Positions 1 through 11,699 of a stretch of 64,000 nt of DNA are shown here, in pieces. Numbering within the stretch: position 1 is the stretch's first letter; each line of letters starts with the position of its first letter. The DNA is taken from assembly GCF_018991925.1 (NCBI RefSeq), contig NW_024736071.1, positions 9,381,231-9,445,230 on the forward strand, written 5' to 3'. The DNA is from Homarus americanus (Eukaryota > Arthropoda > Malacostraca > Decapoda > Nephropidae). The position numbers and the translations under genes were made by a program. The notes under the pieces are model-generated. The model saw nothing but the letters and a program-made list of their open reading frames with translations. It did no database searches and had not been told where the DNA came from.

Positions 1-321
1 AATTGATTCCATTAACGTTGTGTTTTCAAAAACGTAACCACGACGTTAAGCGAGGACTTACTGAACTTGTATATTAGTGCACTAAGATATCATAAAAGTG
101 GCTATTCGTGGATTTGCCAATTCGAGCCATTTCTTGGAAAGAAAATTCCGGAAACTCTCCCCCCCAAAAAAATTCCGGGACTGAGAGCAAATTCCGAGGA
201 TGAAATAATGCGACATTTCAGGAAAATTAAAAAAAAAACGTTTCCCAGCTCGTTACTCGGAAATCTCCCATTCTCGAAAGTGCTATGCACCAATTGTTCC
301 GACTAATGAGGATATCACTTG
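1..321 (-). mobile_element. Pogo-like family H, terminal part (cut by window edge)
   Basis: Positions 240-321 match the reverse complement of 26746-26830, including the conserved block around GTGCTATGCACCAATTGTTC. The copy ends in an element terminus ...ATATCACTTG followed by TA. No coding capacity is visible. Two other copies are described at 26746 and around 16150-16763. Confidence 0.55.
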
Positions 322-370
322 TATATTGAACTCTCCATCCTCCAGGTTGATTCTTCTGGCCTTATACAAC
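322..370. repeat. Interspersed repeat R1, left part (split by the LINE)
   Basis: This short flank and 5264-5735 together equal one continuous repeat found uninterrupted at about 47430-47880. The LINE at 371-5263 sits between the halves. The repeat type is unrecognised. Confidence 0.6.
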
Positions 371-712
371 AGTGGTGGTGGGACGTGTGTGTGGGAGCTC
401 ATGTTTTACGTCAAAAAACAGGGTCTTTCCAGGAGTACCCAGTCTGATTTCTAAGAAATCTGATTCGTGAGTGACTAGTGAGTGTCGTGACCAGTACACA
501 ATATCTATCTGTGATCCCCCTAAGTAGATATATTTGTCAATTTACTGTACTGGTTAATCTGTGTCTACCACGTGAGGTGTAGGCTAACCATGCTCCCCTC
601 AGTGCCACGGCTTGTAATCTGAGCCCTGTCCACCCTCACCGTCCCTCCCCAGCTGACCACATAACTTGACCGTCTCCCTACTGCCAGCTACTCAGCCCTC
701 ACTAGCTCCAAT

Positions 713-1621
713 ATGTCCAAGTTGGCTGCTAGTATCAAACATTCAAATTTCACGAAACAACAGCTGACTGATGTGATAATGGAAGTCCAACGGACTCTCA
801 TACAGGACATCATACAACAAATGAATAAGGAGACCATCAGGAAGCTAGAAGAAGCTGACCGGCGTCTCACTGACCAGCTAAGTGAAATTAAAATAAGCTT
901 GGAATTCTCACAAGGGGAAATAAGTGACTTACAAGCAAAGCTGAAAGTTGAAGCTAAAGAGAACCGAACACTCAAGACCCAAGTTCAACAGCTGAGTGAG
1001 GAGAATTCTAAGCTCAAAACGGAACTAACGACAACAGCAGACCGGGTGGAATATGTGGATGACATAGGGCGACGAAACAACCTCACGATTGCCAAAGATG
1101 CCCACGAGAACTGGGAGTCATCCCAGCACAAAATTTTACGCCTGCTGAATGATCATTTTCAAATTCCTGAAGTAAAGTTTGACCGTGTTCAAAGCGTCAG
1201 GAATCCCAACTCCTCCCGCCCCCGCAACATCATAACAAAATTCTCATCCCCCTCTGACCGTGACAAAGTGTTTTATCAATGCAGTAAACTGAAAGGCACC
1301 ACTATCTTCATCAACGAGGACTTATGCCTAGGTACGACTTAAGCCTGACTACAGCTAATGGACCACTTTAAAGATGCCAGGAAACAAGGGAAACACATAA
1401 CGTTCAGTCATAAAACCCTTGTTGTGAGGGATCGGGCAAGTGGACGCCCACCCACTCGTACCACCCCCCACCCCCAAGCCCTCGGACCCCCCCCTCTGCC
1501 GGCCAACTCGAGTACTACACGTCTACCCTCTGTGGTGGAAACCAGCAACCCACAAAACCGAGTGACAGGCGCACCTCCAACTCAATCTGGGAATCACCCA
1601 CAACAGTACCGGTCATCTTAA
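713..1621 (+). pseudogene. LINE ORF1 protein (coiled coil, L1 ORF1p-like)
   Basis: The protein starts MSKLAASIKHSNFTKQQLTD. A long coiled coil with heptads of L, E and K covers about residues 35-115. A globular part with RVEYVDDIGRRNNL resembles the RNA-binding core of L1 ORF1 proteins (Transposase_22). A stop at 1340-1342 breaks it. The frame then resumes at 1358 with a basic stretch and a Pro/Thr-rich tail. This protein normally coats the element RNA. It reads in the same direction as ORF2, 100 bp upstream. Confidence 0.75.
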
Positions 1622-1721
1622 ATTCTGTTGGATGTAGCACTTGTGAGTATGTTACCCTCACCTCCTTATTATAACTTTCATAGATCTTCCTTTTTCACAC
1701 CTCAGTGACCCTGAGTTTTTA

Positions 1722-4679
1722 TTGTTCCTTAATCAGTATCAATGTTCCTACAATGATGATGCTAGTGTCATTCCCTTAGATGTGCTAGATCGTCCGTGTT
1801 ACACCCCCTTTACTCATGGTGTCGCCACAATACTCCCTCATATCGATCCTGATGCCTTTCTACAAAACTCACTGGGTTACACCAACCCCAACTGTAACTA
1901 TTACTTTCCTGACTCTCCCAAGTTTAGTTCTAGTCTTCTACTACCTCATTCCTTCTCCTTGATTAGCCATAACATCAGCAGTATTCCCCTTCATCTAGAT
2001 ACCTTTTTAGATCAGTGTTTATCTTCTATTGCCCACAAATTTGATGTTTTCACTGACAATATTGAACATTTGTATAACATTCCTAATTATAATAGACACT
2101 GTCAACACGTCACGACACAGTGGTGGTGTAACTCTGTGTTGATATCAAGTATAACACTTCTGTAAGAGATTATTTAAAGGTTCAGGAGGAGTACATGGAG
2201 TGTGTTTTCACTGAACTACGTAACGACACACGAAATATCCTCGTAGGAGTAATCTACAGAAGACCCCACACTAATGTAAGAAATTTTCTTGATACATTTT
2301 CAGAGCTTATCTCTATCATAAGTTCAGAGAAGAAACGTTGCTACATTACAGGAGATTTCAACCTTGATCTATTAAAATCAGAAACCAACACCTCCATATT
2401 AGACCTTCTTGCTACCTGTCATTCTAAGCTCTTCTTCAACACTATAACCAAACCCACTAGAGTAACTGTCACCTCCTGTGACAGATCATATTTGGACTAA
2501 CAACACTTCTAACAATCTTGCAAGAGGAATTTTTTATAACAATATCTCAAATCACTTCCCAGTTTTTGCCATGTATAAAACAGCCATATGACCTGAAAGG
2601 TCTAGTAGTGTCTCAATACAACACAGACTACTGCACCGACAACATGCTCCTTTTTGAAAACAACTTAATGAATGGTAACTGGGATCTTGTCTATGCCTCT
2701 GACAACCCTAACGTGAACAGCTGCAACTTCTCTTGCACCTTCAATGCTTGCTTTGATAAATGCTTCCCGCTCAAGACTAAGTCAGTGAAAACTGTATCCA
2801 TTTCCAAACCCTATATCACAAGCAAAATTAAGATAATGATAAAGGAAAAACACAAACTCCAAAGGAAATTTGCAAAAAGACCCATAACTTTCGGTGATGC
2901 TTACCGAAGTATCAGAAATAGAGTAACTCAAGCAGTTAGAAATGCCAGACGTAGATATTATACAAATAAGCTCCAGTCAGCATCAGGCGACGGTAAGAAA
3001 ACCTGGAATGTCATAAATTCTATTCAGAACAGAAACACTCAGCCTTTGGCCCCCCACTCAGCTTTTATGATAAATGATTCAGTTGTAACAGTACCCTCCC
3101 TCATTGCCAACCACTTCAATGAATATTTTATTAATGTTGGCAAAAATCTTGCAGAGAGCATCCCTGATCACAATGAGGAATTTAGAGCCTACCTGCAAAC
3201 CAGACAGCAAAATGAGCTGTTCTTATCCCGTCACAGCAGATGAATTTCTGGCAATAAAAAAAATGTCCAAAGATGCAGAAGCAGGCGAAGACAATATACC
3301 AATGAGCATCATTAAGAAAGAAGCCCACTTATTACTACCTGTTCTACACAGTTGTAACTCCTTCACTAGTGGTGTCTTTCCGGATAAACTGAAAATTCCT
3401 AAAGTTCACCCAACATATAAAAAATCTGGGGACAAAGGTCTCTTCAAGAATTACTGCCCCATATCAGTCCTCCCAGCCTTGAGTAAGATACTGAAGAAGC
3501 TAGCATGTAGTAGACTAAATTCCTTCTGCAATGCCAATAACATCTTTACAGACTCCCAGTTTGGATTTAGAGCTAGAAGGTCGACTGAGAGAGCTCTGCT
3601 ATCCTTTATTAATAAAATCTTAAATTCCTTTGATGACAGTCGGTTCACAGTCGGTATATTCTTGGACCTCTCTAAAGCCTTCGATACTGTCGACTATACC
3701 ATCCTCCTTTCAATGCTTGAACATTACGGCGTTAGGGGGCCTGTCCCACAATTGGTTTACCTCATATCTGTCCAACAGGATGCAGTATGTCTGCTATAAT
3801 AATCACCAATCTGACTCCTCGCCAATCTTGTGTGGCATCCCCCAAGGTTCCATTCTCGGTCCAGGACTGTTTTTGTTGTACATAAACGACAAAGTCCACG
3901 CCAGCACACTCATAAAATACAACTTATTTGCAGACGATAGTAATCTCTATGCCAGCAACTCATGAACAATGAATTGACTAATGTCAGGACCTGGATAATA
4001 CATATTAAACTGACCTTAAACCTTGAGAAAACCCACTACATAATCTTTCACAGAAGCAAAAACTTACCCCCAGACCTGGACCTCCTGTACCTTGGTAATA
4101 CAGTCCTCAAACGCAAACAAAGTACTAAATTCCTCGGAGTTATTGTTGATGAGAAACTTAACTGGAGAAATCACATACAAGCCATTCACAGTAAAGTCAA
4201 TAAACAGTGCGGTATCATGTATCACACTCAACAGTCACTCACTCTCACAGGAAATGAAAGAAATCTATCATGACCTTGTTTACCAACACCTGTTACACTG
4301 TCACACACTATGGGGGCTTCTGGCTCTTCAAAAACACAATCCCTGGTGACTGCACAAAAGAGTTGTACTGACAATGACCTACTTGAAAAAAACAGATCAC
4401 ACAAACGAAAAATTTGCCAAAATGAAAATTTTAGAATTCGAAGATATTAACACCTACTGCTGTGCCCTCTTTGTTTACAAATCTATCAATTACTTGCTTG
4501 ACAATAATTATTTCCAGTTCCAGAATAATCAGAGATACAACTTAAGGCACCCAGAGCTACTAAGACCACCCCCCCATGCACTCCTCTTAATCCCAGACCT
4601 CCATAAAATATCATGGTGTGAAGGTGTGGAACAATTTACCCCCACCCATCCAAGCAAAGACTATGCTCCCTTCCTTTAA
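1722..4679 (+). pseudogene. LINE ORF2: APE endonuclease and reverse transcriptase, frameshifted
   Basis: The endonuclease part has GVIYRRPHTN and YITGDFNLDLLK (2195-2500). The reverse transcriptase has PISVLPALSKI, FGFRARRSTE, GIFLDLSKAFDTVDY (catalytic Asp), GIPQGSILGP and YNLFADDSN (catalytic Asp pair, 3925-3950). The thumb follows from 3962 (FLGVIVDEKLNWRNHI) and the C-terminal region runs to 4679. The frame changes near 2165-2195, 2500, 3240, 3790, 3960 and 4270-4370, so no intact enzyme is encoded. The set of motifs fits the L2/Crack group; the exact clade needs a tree. Confidence 0.88.
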
Positions 4680-5263
4680 ATCATCTCTTAAAAAATATCT
4701 ATTGTCTAAGTATTAATATTTCTTGTAATACCTACTCTATTTACAGCACCTGCTTTTATTGTACCATCAAAACCATTTTAGCGGAAATTATCATGTAAAT
4801 AAATAAGAAATTACCATTGCAATAAATATATTTGCCAACTAGACATAATCCTGATGGCTCTGTCCTCTAGTTCAACCTTAATACTGTACAACCCGTGTTG
4901 CACTGCTTCCCCATTATACTTATGTTTTTCAATTCCACTGTAATTTATGTACTATATACTTATAATTTAAATAACAAAATAAAATAAAAAAATAAAAATA
5001 AATAAATAAAATAAATAAACATTGAAGTGATAACCGTGGTAACATAATGAGATGTTCTTATTACCACCATGCTATTGTACTATTCCAGATGTTACTAAAT
5101 GTTACATAATACTTCCTTGAGATAAATATATAGTATATGTCAGGTGCCTAAAAGAGAACTCAGGTTCTCAACTGGCTCAGCCATGTTAATATTGTTATTA
5201 TTATCCACTCTGTATCTGTGTTTTTCTGGCTAAATAAACCGTTTCAATTCAATTCAATTCAAT

Positions 5264-5735
5264 CTATATCGGGTTGATGCATCTTGAGTAAAATTTAAAA
5301 CTCTGCTCAGTATTAGTAAACATGACTTTAATGCCAGAAATAGTTCTCAGTAATATCTCTTATATTGGTAGTGAGTCTGGTCTCCTTCCATTCTCAGCAG
5401 TTGCCTCATTTACTACACTCATCCTAATTTGAGGGGTTATGGTCATAGATAATATTGTTTACATGTCACTCGCCTCCACCTAGGTGGGAAGTGGGGTGGT
5501 TGGGGATGTCTCGCTGTTTTCTGATTCTGTACAAGTGCACTTGCCTCCACTACTTTCCCCTTGTGTATAACCCATGCATGTCTGTCACCATTTCTTATAA
5601 AATCTTCTTCCTTCTGCTTCAAGCACCACAGGAGTTTTTTGTGCTGTTCCTTTTACATTACCATGCTATCTGGGTTTATGAATATGCAAAAAAAAATACT
5701 TCGATCCTTGCTAAGTTTGTTCCCTGCTGAATAAC
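5264..5735. repeat. Interspersed repeat R1, right part
   Basis: This continues the repeat interrupted at 370. The segment containing GTCTCCTTCCATTCTCAGCA and the later GTGGGAAGTGG stretch has a close counterpart at about 47500-47880. No coding capacity is recognised. Confidence 0.6.
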
Positions 5736-5971
5736 TTCCCATTCTTTTTCCTCAATTTACGAACAACAAAACATTATAGCACATCTAAATAAAAATTATA
5801 AACTAAATATAAAACATATATAATGTTGGTAACGTACATTATTTTATGTATCTGGGGCCAAAATGGCCACCCCAGCTGACTCCCGGGCCGAGCCTTATGC
5901 ATGATTTAAATTTTCGATCAGACCAGCATTCAGATAAGCAAACTTCACCTTCGGTAAGCAAAAATGAGGTA

Positions 5972-6823
5972 CAGTGGTCCCTCGGTTAACAAACGATTCA
6001 ATTAACGAAATTTCGGTTAACGAATTAGCCTCATAAGGATCTTCAATTCGGTTAACGAACAAAACTTCGATTAACGAAATCCTTACGACAAACACGTCTT
6101 GTTGTGCGCATCAGCTGATCGGCTAGTCCGCCAAAACAGTACTCGGTTCTATGTTTACATTCGTTTCCAGTGGAGTAAATATCAAGAAGGTTGTGCTCTT
6201 TAATATTTTTGCATTTTTATATTAAAATTATTAGTCATTTTAAAATTTAGTTAACATATTGATAATATATGCAGTACAGGGAACTCGCTTTTTTGTGCGC
6301 CCATCAGCCGCTTAACTCACCCGCCAAAGCATCAGTTTAACTTTGTTTACAGTGGAGGAAACATCGTGTTTGTCACTCTCTTGATCACAGAGTATTTTTA
6401 CGTTTTTACATTAAAATTATTGGTCATTCTGAAATTTAGTTAACATATTGATAATATATAGCACAGTGCAGTGCTGATTTAAATAAAATAATCTTTAATT
6501 ACACCTAGTGAACTTAAAATTTTATTTGTGAAATTACTGCATCAAGCATGGGTCCAAGGAAATGCGATTTCTCCTCCATCCCCACTTCCTTCTCTTCTCC
6601 CTTCTCCTCCACCCCCACTTCTAATTCCCATCCTCATCATCATCAACCAGCAACATTCTACATACACACCTCAAAGTAAGTGTACTTTACTGCATTTTGT
6701 TTATACTTTGTACATACTTTTCTTTGAGCTGGAACCAGTTACCCAATATCCCATTGAAATAATGGATTCAGTTAACGAACGACTCTGTGGAACAAATTGT
6801 GTTCGTTAACCGAGGGACCACTG
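5972..6823. mobile_element. Tigger-A, non-autonomous copy
   Basis: The copy is 852 bp with inverted ends CAGTGGTCCCTCGGTTAAC.../...GTTAACCGAGGGACCACTG and a TA duplication on each side. The left end repeats the motif GGTTAACGAA about five times in 110 bp, likely transposase-binding sites. No transposase ORF is present. The core shares the CTTCTCCTCCACCCCC block with the other Tigger-A copies (29260, 32524, 54204). Confidence 0.88.
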
Positions 6824-7065
6824 TATAAGTATAGAACATTTGGATAGTGATCATTTGGGCAGCAAGGGAATCTTGAACTGTAATTATTGTATGTATAGCC
6901 CATACATAGATTTTTCCGCAATGTGATCACAGAGTAAAAATCACCTATTTATCAAACAACAAATTAAAACTGCACAATACTGTTACAATAGCACTCCAAA
7001 TTTGTAATAGAAATATGAAAACACTTGGTCATTAAATGGGGAAAAACAATTACACATTCTCTTAC

Positions 7066-7262
7066 CTTGGATATAAACTTCACAATTCCTCTTCGAAATG
7101 GCAAGCGACATTTGAGGAACCACATGGCAATGACGTGGTAAGCCAATGACACAATATAATGGTTGAATTTAATTGGGTTTGTGTAAGGTATAGCAATTGC
7201 AAAGATTGCCATGTATTGGTCAGCCACAAAGTTTGAATATACTTTGGGGAAGTGTAGAACAG
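7066..7262 (-). CDS. TSC2: TSC2 exon, last one in the window
   Basis: The exon is 197 nt, phase 1 in (TTTTCAG/CTGTTC) and phase 0 out (TCCAAG/GTAAGA). It encodes FPKVYSNFVADQYMAIFAIA and IPYTNPIKFNHYIVSLAYHV, then IAMWFLKCRLPFRRG and FISK. This is the most conserved piece seen. Human tuberin reads [20 protein letters not shown] and MWFIRCRLPFRKDF here. The next exon should lie left of position 1. Confidence 0.97.
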
Positions 7263-7303
7263 CTGAAAAATAAATAAATTAATATAAATATCATTGAAAT
7301 ATA

Positions 7304-8130
7304 CAGTAAAACCTCGATAAATAGGACTTCAATAAATCAGAATTAACTTTTTCGGACTCTGAGATGCTCTGGTCACCAGAAAATTACAAAAAAATTAAAA
7401 ATGGGGAAGATTAAAAAAAAATCTGATGAAATGAACAACACTTACTGAATACTGTACAGTACAGTAATCTAAACAGATTTGCTATAGGCCTACTAAGAAC
7501 TAAAACACTGTAAGCAGACTGGGGCTGATCAGGTGTCATATTCATCAGGTTTATTTATTTACGGATTCAATATTACAATCTCATATGATTGGCCTCTTAT
7601 GGTTTATGGTTCATCATGATTAACATAACATTCAGTTATAGAGAAAAATACAATATTGTATGTAATTTGTAATATGACTTGAAAATAAAAGGATAAGCTG
7701 TATCAAAAGGTTGTTTACTCAGATACGTTCATGTGAGCTTTCAGTAGACCAGTTTACAACAGGGGTCACGATAACACACTTAATAGTATTTGATACGAAG
7801 ATACCTTCTTAAAAACGTTTTAATACCTTTGAGTGTTATATGATGACTCAGTTTGGCTACTTGTATTTAGATTAATGATTAATGAATAAACCAGGGTATA
7901 TGCAGCTGCATAATACTTTACACTACAATATTACTTATTAAGTGATGATAAATACTGTACACTACAGTAGTATTTATTAAGTGGCAATAAATACACTGCA
8001 ATAGTATTTATTAAGTGATGATAAATATACAATTGTACTGTAATAATTTACTAAGTGTTGAATACAGACAGTGAGGTAAGCAAATCAGCTGTTTGCTCTT
8101 TGTAAACAAATGACTCATGTTCAGTGTGGG
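7304..8130. mobile_element. Pogo/Tigger-like fragment with A/T-rich tandem part
   Basis: The segment opens with TA-CAGTAAAACCTCGATAAAT, a typical pogo-type end, but no matching right end was found. Positions about 7740-8120 match 51410-51730 in reverse, the region upstream of a Tigger transposase remnant. Positions 7895-8045 hold three imperfect units built around ATTTATTAAGTGATGATAAA. Confidence 0.5.
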
Positions 8131-8524
8131 ATTCTTTTTTCAGGAAAGTGGACTCTTTTAGGACAATATTTTATCAACCTAGCACCAAATGATCCTAAAT
8201 TATATGAGAATTGTGGTGGAATTGCATGAAGAAGTGTTAAAGGAATCTTGTGGGAGAGAGGGGGAGGGAGCCACCCACCCATGCTACCCCCCCCCCTGCC
8301 AGCTTCTCCCAGATAAACATTCATCTTACACATACAATATACTCCTACACTTATTTGTTCTTATTTTTATCTTTATAGTACAGTATAGTCTCGATTTACG
8401 TGGATTTGGTTTACGCTTTTGGTCATTTACGCGGCACCTTGCCAGACCGACAATTTTTATTTACACAGTTCATTCCATCATTTACCAGGGAAGCGGCACA
8501 GGCAAGGTGCGCACAAGGTTGCCC

Positions 8525-8709
8525 AGTCAACAAAACATTACCAAGTTCTTCACCCGCCATCCACCACAGCCGGCCCAAGTCAGTGATAGTGATAATGATA
8601 GTGAGGATATGGACTTAAATGGACTTTGAGGGGTTTGACAAAGAGGCCCTGCAAGCCTCTGTGGTGGATAGTGATACAATTGATACAAGTGATACAGGTG
8701 AGGGCCAAT
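8525..8709 (+). pseudogene. Tigger-D transposase C-terminal remnant
   Basis: It encodes QQNITKFFTRHPPQPAQVSD and, after a +1 shift near 8625, FEGFDKEALQASVVDSDTID. These parallel the acidic C-terminus of the larger transposase (EFFARNPPLPAQASDSD and FEGFVREAL, near 15280-15390) and the remnant at 34637-34927. Confidence 0.7.
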
Positions 8710-8750
8710 AATCTGCCCTCATCCTCGGAACCAACCCCCCATCCCTGTGT

Positions 8751-10620
8751 TATACTGCTTGATCTGGGGGTCACTAATTCTAAGGGGAATAACTTAACTC
8801 TATTCTTAATTTCTAAGGGTTGCTGCCACCAGACCACCTCTGGGCAGTATGTAGCTCGTTAGGTAGCGGGCAGAGTGGACTAGGCATTGAGTTAGGTTTT
8901 TCATTGACCAGAGCGATAAGGGGAAAGAAGGGTGAAACCATAACATGTCTTAACTTATTTATTTCTTATAAAACAAACTATAAAAAAATACAAGTGAGTT
9001 GGCCTTCCTCAGAAGAACAACAAAGATGTTGGTTACCCTGCTCGGCACCAGACGTCTTACATTAATTGCGTGTCATCCACATACTTATTGCATAACAATC
9101 CGTGACCTCCTTACCTCAGTCATTCCTCCTTACACTACCCCTGAACACGTCAGACTGCTCCACCTGTATGGAATATAGCACCGTAGGTTATCATACATAG
9201 TAGAACCATCTCACCTCCCTGTAGCACCATCTCAACACACCTGTTACACTCCACACCTGCAAGTATGGGACTCCATGTAATTTCTTGGTATACATATCAG
9301 GTACCTCGTTCGCACACCGCCCTCGGCGGGTAGAAACGAGGGCTACACCAAGAGACATACCAGTATTGTTTCTACGCCTGGTATTATGTCGCTCCAAGTG
9401 ACGACCGCAGAGTTTCTCAAGCGTTTCCTTATTTATTCCTACTCATTTGGGGTGGTATGCTGGGAATCCACAGACTCACAGTGGATTGGCATAGCTGGGA
9501 GTAGTCACCTCACATGGCGAGACGCTCACAGGGATAATGGCCGCAGCCCAGCAAGGCACTCCAACACTGAGAAATAATGCGTGATGGGCCGTTAACACCC
9601 ACCCCAACACATCCCTATTTCACTTTATGCATCAAGCAGAGTTTTGAACTGTAATAACTGCTATATAAGCCTTTTTTAGGGCAGGATGTAGCCCGATGGA
9701 GGACACTGACCTGAGGTGATAGTAGAGTTGAGGACACTGAGGGCAGTGCCCCGCCGCCCCTCATCGCGTAGGCCTACAGTTTCTAATCTTTAATTTTTAC
9801 TTTTATTTCTTGCGGCTCTCACATGAACACTTTCCTGTATATTGTAACCTCATGTCTTATAAACACATATTTTAATCCTAAATTACACACTAAGGTAAGG
9901 TTCTGGTTTGCTAGTTCGTGGGTAAATTCATTGGGTGATATCAACGCGGCACACTCGAGGCGGGTACAAAGGAGACTACCTTAAAACAAAAGCCAAATGT
10001 TCATGGCGTGGGTATATCCACTTCACTTAAAACTGTAATTAGGGATCCTCCTCTCACACATTGCACTATTTGAACACAGACATAAGATTCTCTGATCACT
10101 GTACATGTCGTGGGTATACGTCACCCGAGGGTACGAGGTATATTCAGTTTACACCGATGCATACAAGATATTTCCTTTCACTTATAGTTTCTGGGTCACT
10201 CCCAACACCTCACATAAATCTGATACATTTATCCCTTTTCCAGATCATTGTTCTCATATATTTTCATATGATATCTGTTGAAGTTGTGTTCGCTACACGT
10301 TCACAGACGTAAATCGTATAAACTTCAAATCACGATCCACACTTAGTCCTACAGTACACTAGTCCGGCTCAACTGGACTTCCCCAATCATCTTATGGATA
10401 CCTCGAGTTCTCCTTAATGCTATGAATACATACAATTAATATTATATAACCGTACCTGGGTACAATACAACACATGATTCAGTAACATTGAGTAGGTGAG
10501 TTATCCTTTATCAATGTTTCCCGTTCTCTGAGATTCTACAAGCGCGGTGGATTTGAATGTTATGTAGCCTAATATGAATTAAAGGGGGTTTTTAGGAGTG
10601 ACAATGATGTGCGCAGTACA
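8751..10620. mobile_element. Unidentified 1.87-kb noncoding element (copy 1)
   Basis: It interrupts Tigger-D. The uninterrupted sequence is seen in reverse at 34600, so the boundaries are sharp: GTGT at 8747-8750 is repeated at 10621-10624. The ends are TATACTGC... and ...GCAGTACA, an imperfect 8-bp inverted repeat. A TG...CA reading of the ends (8748-10620) is an alternative and would suggest a solo LTR. A second copy lies at 23447-26475. No protein of any known mobile-element family was recognised in it. Confidence 0.7.
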
Positions 10621-10973
10621 GTGTGCCCAGCCATCTTTTCTACAAACGTAAGTGTTAAAAAACCTAATATTATTGAGATTTCTCTTAAATATTAATTGTG
10701 TGTGCATACCATCATAAAATTAAGTTATTTTACTAAAACGTACGTATTGTGTCAGAAAAAGTGGTGTTTGGGGGTCGGCCCAGTCTCTATTTCAATTAAT
10801 CCCATATGTTCTGTTATTTCGTTTACGCGTTTCTCGTTTTACGCGGACCTCCACGGGTTCAATTGACCGCTTAAATCCAGACTATACTGTAATCAAAATT
10901 CCAGATGCATTAGCATATTTAGAAATATTATCTTCAATAGTATCAATGATAATAAAAAAAATAATTCACTTAC

Positions 10974-11160
10974 TAGAAAGAAATTCCATCATTGCTTGAG
11001 ACTTAGGTACAGTGGCAGTAATTTTTGTAAAATGAAGTATAATCCTATGCAAGCTCTTGACCATGGAATCTTGCATTTCAAGGACACACAATGTTAAGGC
11101 ACTTATACACAGTCCTCCAGCATATTGATTTATTACACCACTTTCTAAAATCCTGATTAT
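10974..11160 (-). CDS. TSC2: TSC2 exon
   Basis: The exon is 187 nt, phase 0 in (TTTTCAG/ATAATC) and phase 1 out (CTTTCTA/GTAAGT). It encodes IIRILESGVINQYAGGLCIS, then ALTLCVLEMQDSMVKSLH and FTKITATVPKSQAMMEFL. The human match is [20 protein letters not shown] and LSICSVEMPDIIIKALP...LLEFLS. A Tigger copy ends 84 bp downstream of its 3' boundary. Confidence 0.95.
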
Positions 11161-11699
11161 CTGAAAATTTTCAATAAAATTTGTATACTGTTCATGATAT
11201 GAATGAGTAATAAATAACTGCAAAATTACTAGAGACCTTACAGTATTCGATAGCCAACATATTCATGTTTCCTCTAGTAAACACAGCTATTTATAATGGT
11301 GCATGTTCAACTTTTAGCATAAATATTTTACAAATGTTATATTTCCTAAAATTGTAAACGAAGTAACTCCCAAACAAGAATAGTTCCAAAGCACTAACAT
11401 TATGAGTGACTAGCTCAATTCACACTACAGAAGACAGTACCCAACCAGCTTGAACTGCAACAAAACTGACCCCACACATGATAATACATTTATCATTTTC
11501 CCCACTTGTCGGTTTATTATCCATTTGGGCAGTCCGTCTGTTTCTTGTTATGATTTTCATTGTTCAGTGTTAGTACAGGAGGAAACTGGAATACAGTACT
11601 CGAATAAAATGAGTGATGTTTGGTAAGGTCATTACAGAACAACACCCATGTAACATCCAATCCAAGGATTGGACCCATGAAACAGTGGCGAAGCAAGTA
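11161..11699. other. Intron sequence, nothing recognised
   Basis: This is A/T-rich intronic sequence upstream of the exon at 10974-11160. No gene, transposon end or tandem repeat could be supported here. Confidence 0.5.

Larger units (their letters stand above)
371..5263 (+). mobile_element. Full-length, decayed L2/Crack-like non-LTR retrotransposon
   Basis: The element is about 4.9 kb: a 5' UTR, an L1-like ORF1 (713-1621), an APE endonuclease plus reverse transcriptase ORF2 (1722-4679), and a 3' UTR ending in tandem TTCAA units (5244-5263) after TAAATAAA. Both boundaries are set by comparison with the uninterrupted repeat at 47430-47880. The short tandem 3' tail, without poly-A, is typical of the CR1/L2 superclade. 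No long target-site duplication is visible, as is common for that group. Frameshifts in both ORFs show that it is dead. An A/T-rich (TAAA)n run lies at 4970-5020. Confidence 0.85.
8381..10889 (+). mobile_element. Tigger-D copy split by a 1.87-kb insert
   Basis: The inverted ends are CAGTATAGTCTCGATTTACG and ...AAATCCAGACTATACTG, with TA on both sides. The left end iterates TTTACG/TTTACGCGG. A short C-terminal transposase remnant (8525-8709) and the 3' UTR (10625-10889) match the complete copy at 13146. Everything between 8751 and 10620 is foreign. The right end lies 84 bp from a TSC2 exon. Confidence 0.85.

Noticed and set aside
9191..9577. Short ORFs within the 1.87-kb element
   Set aside because: They are not conserved in the second copy at 23447-26475.
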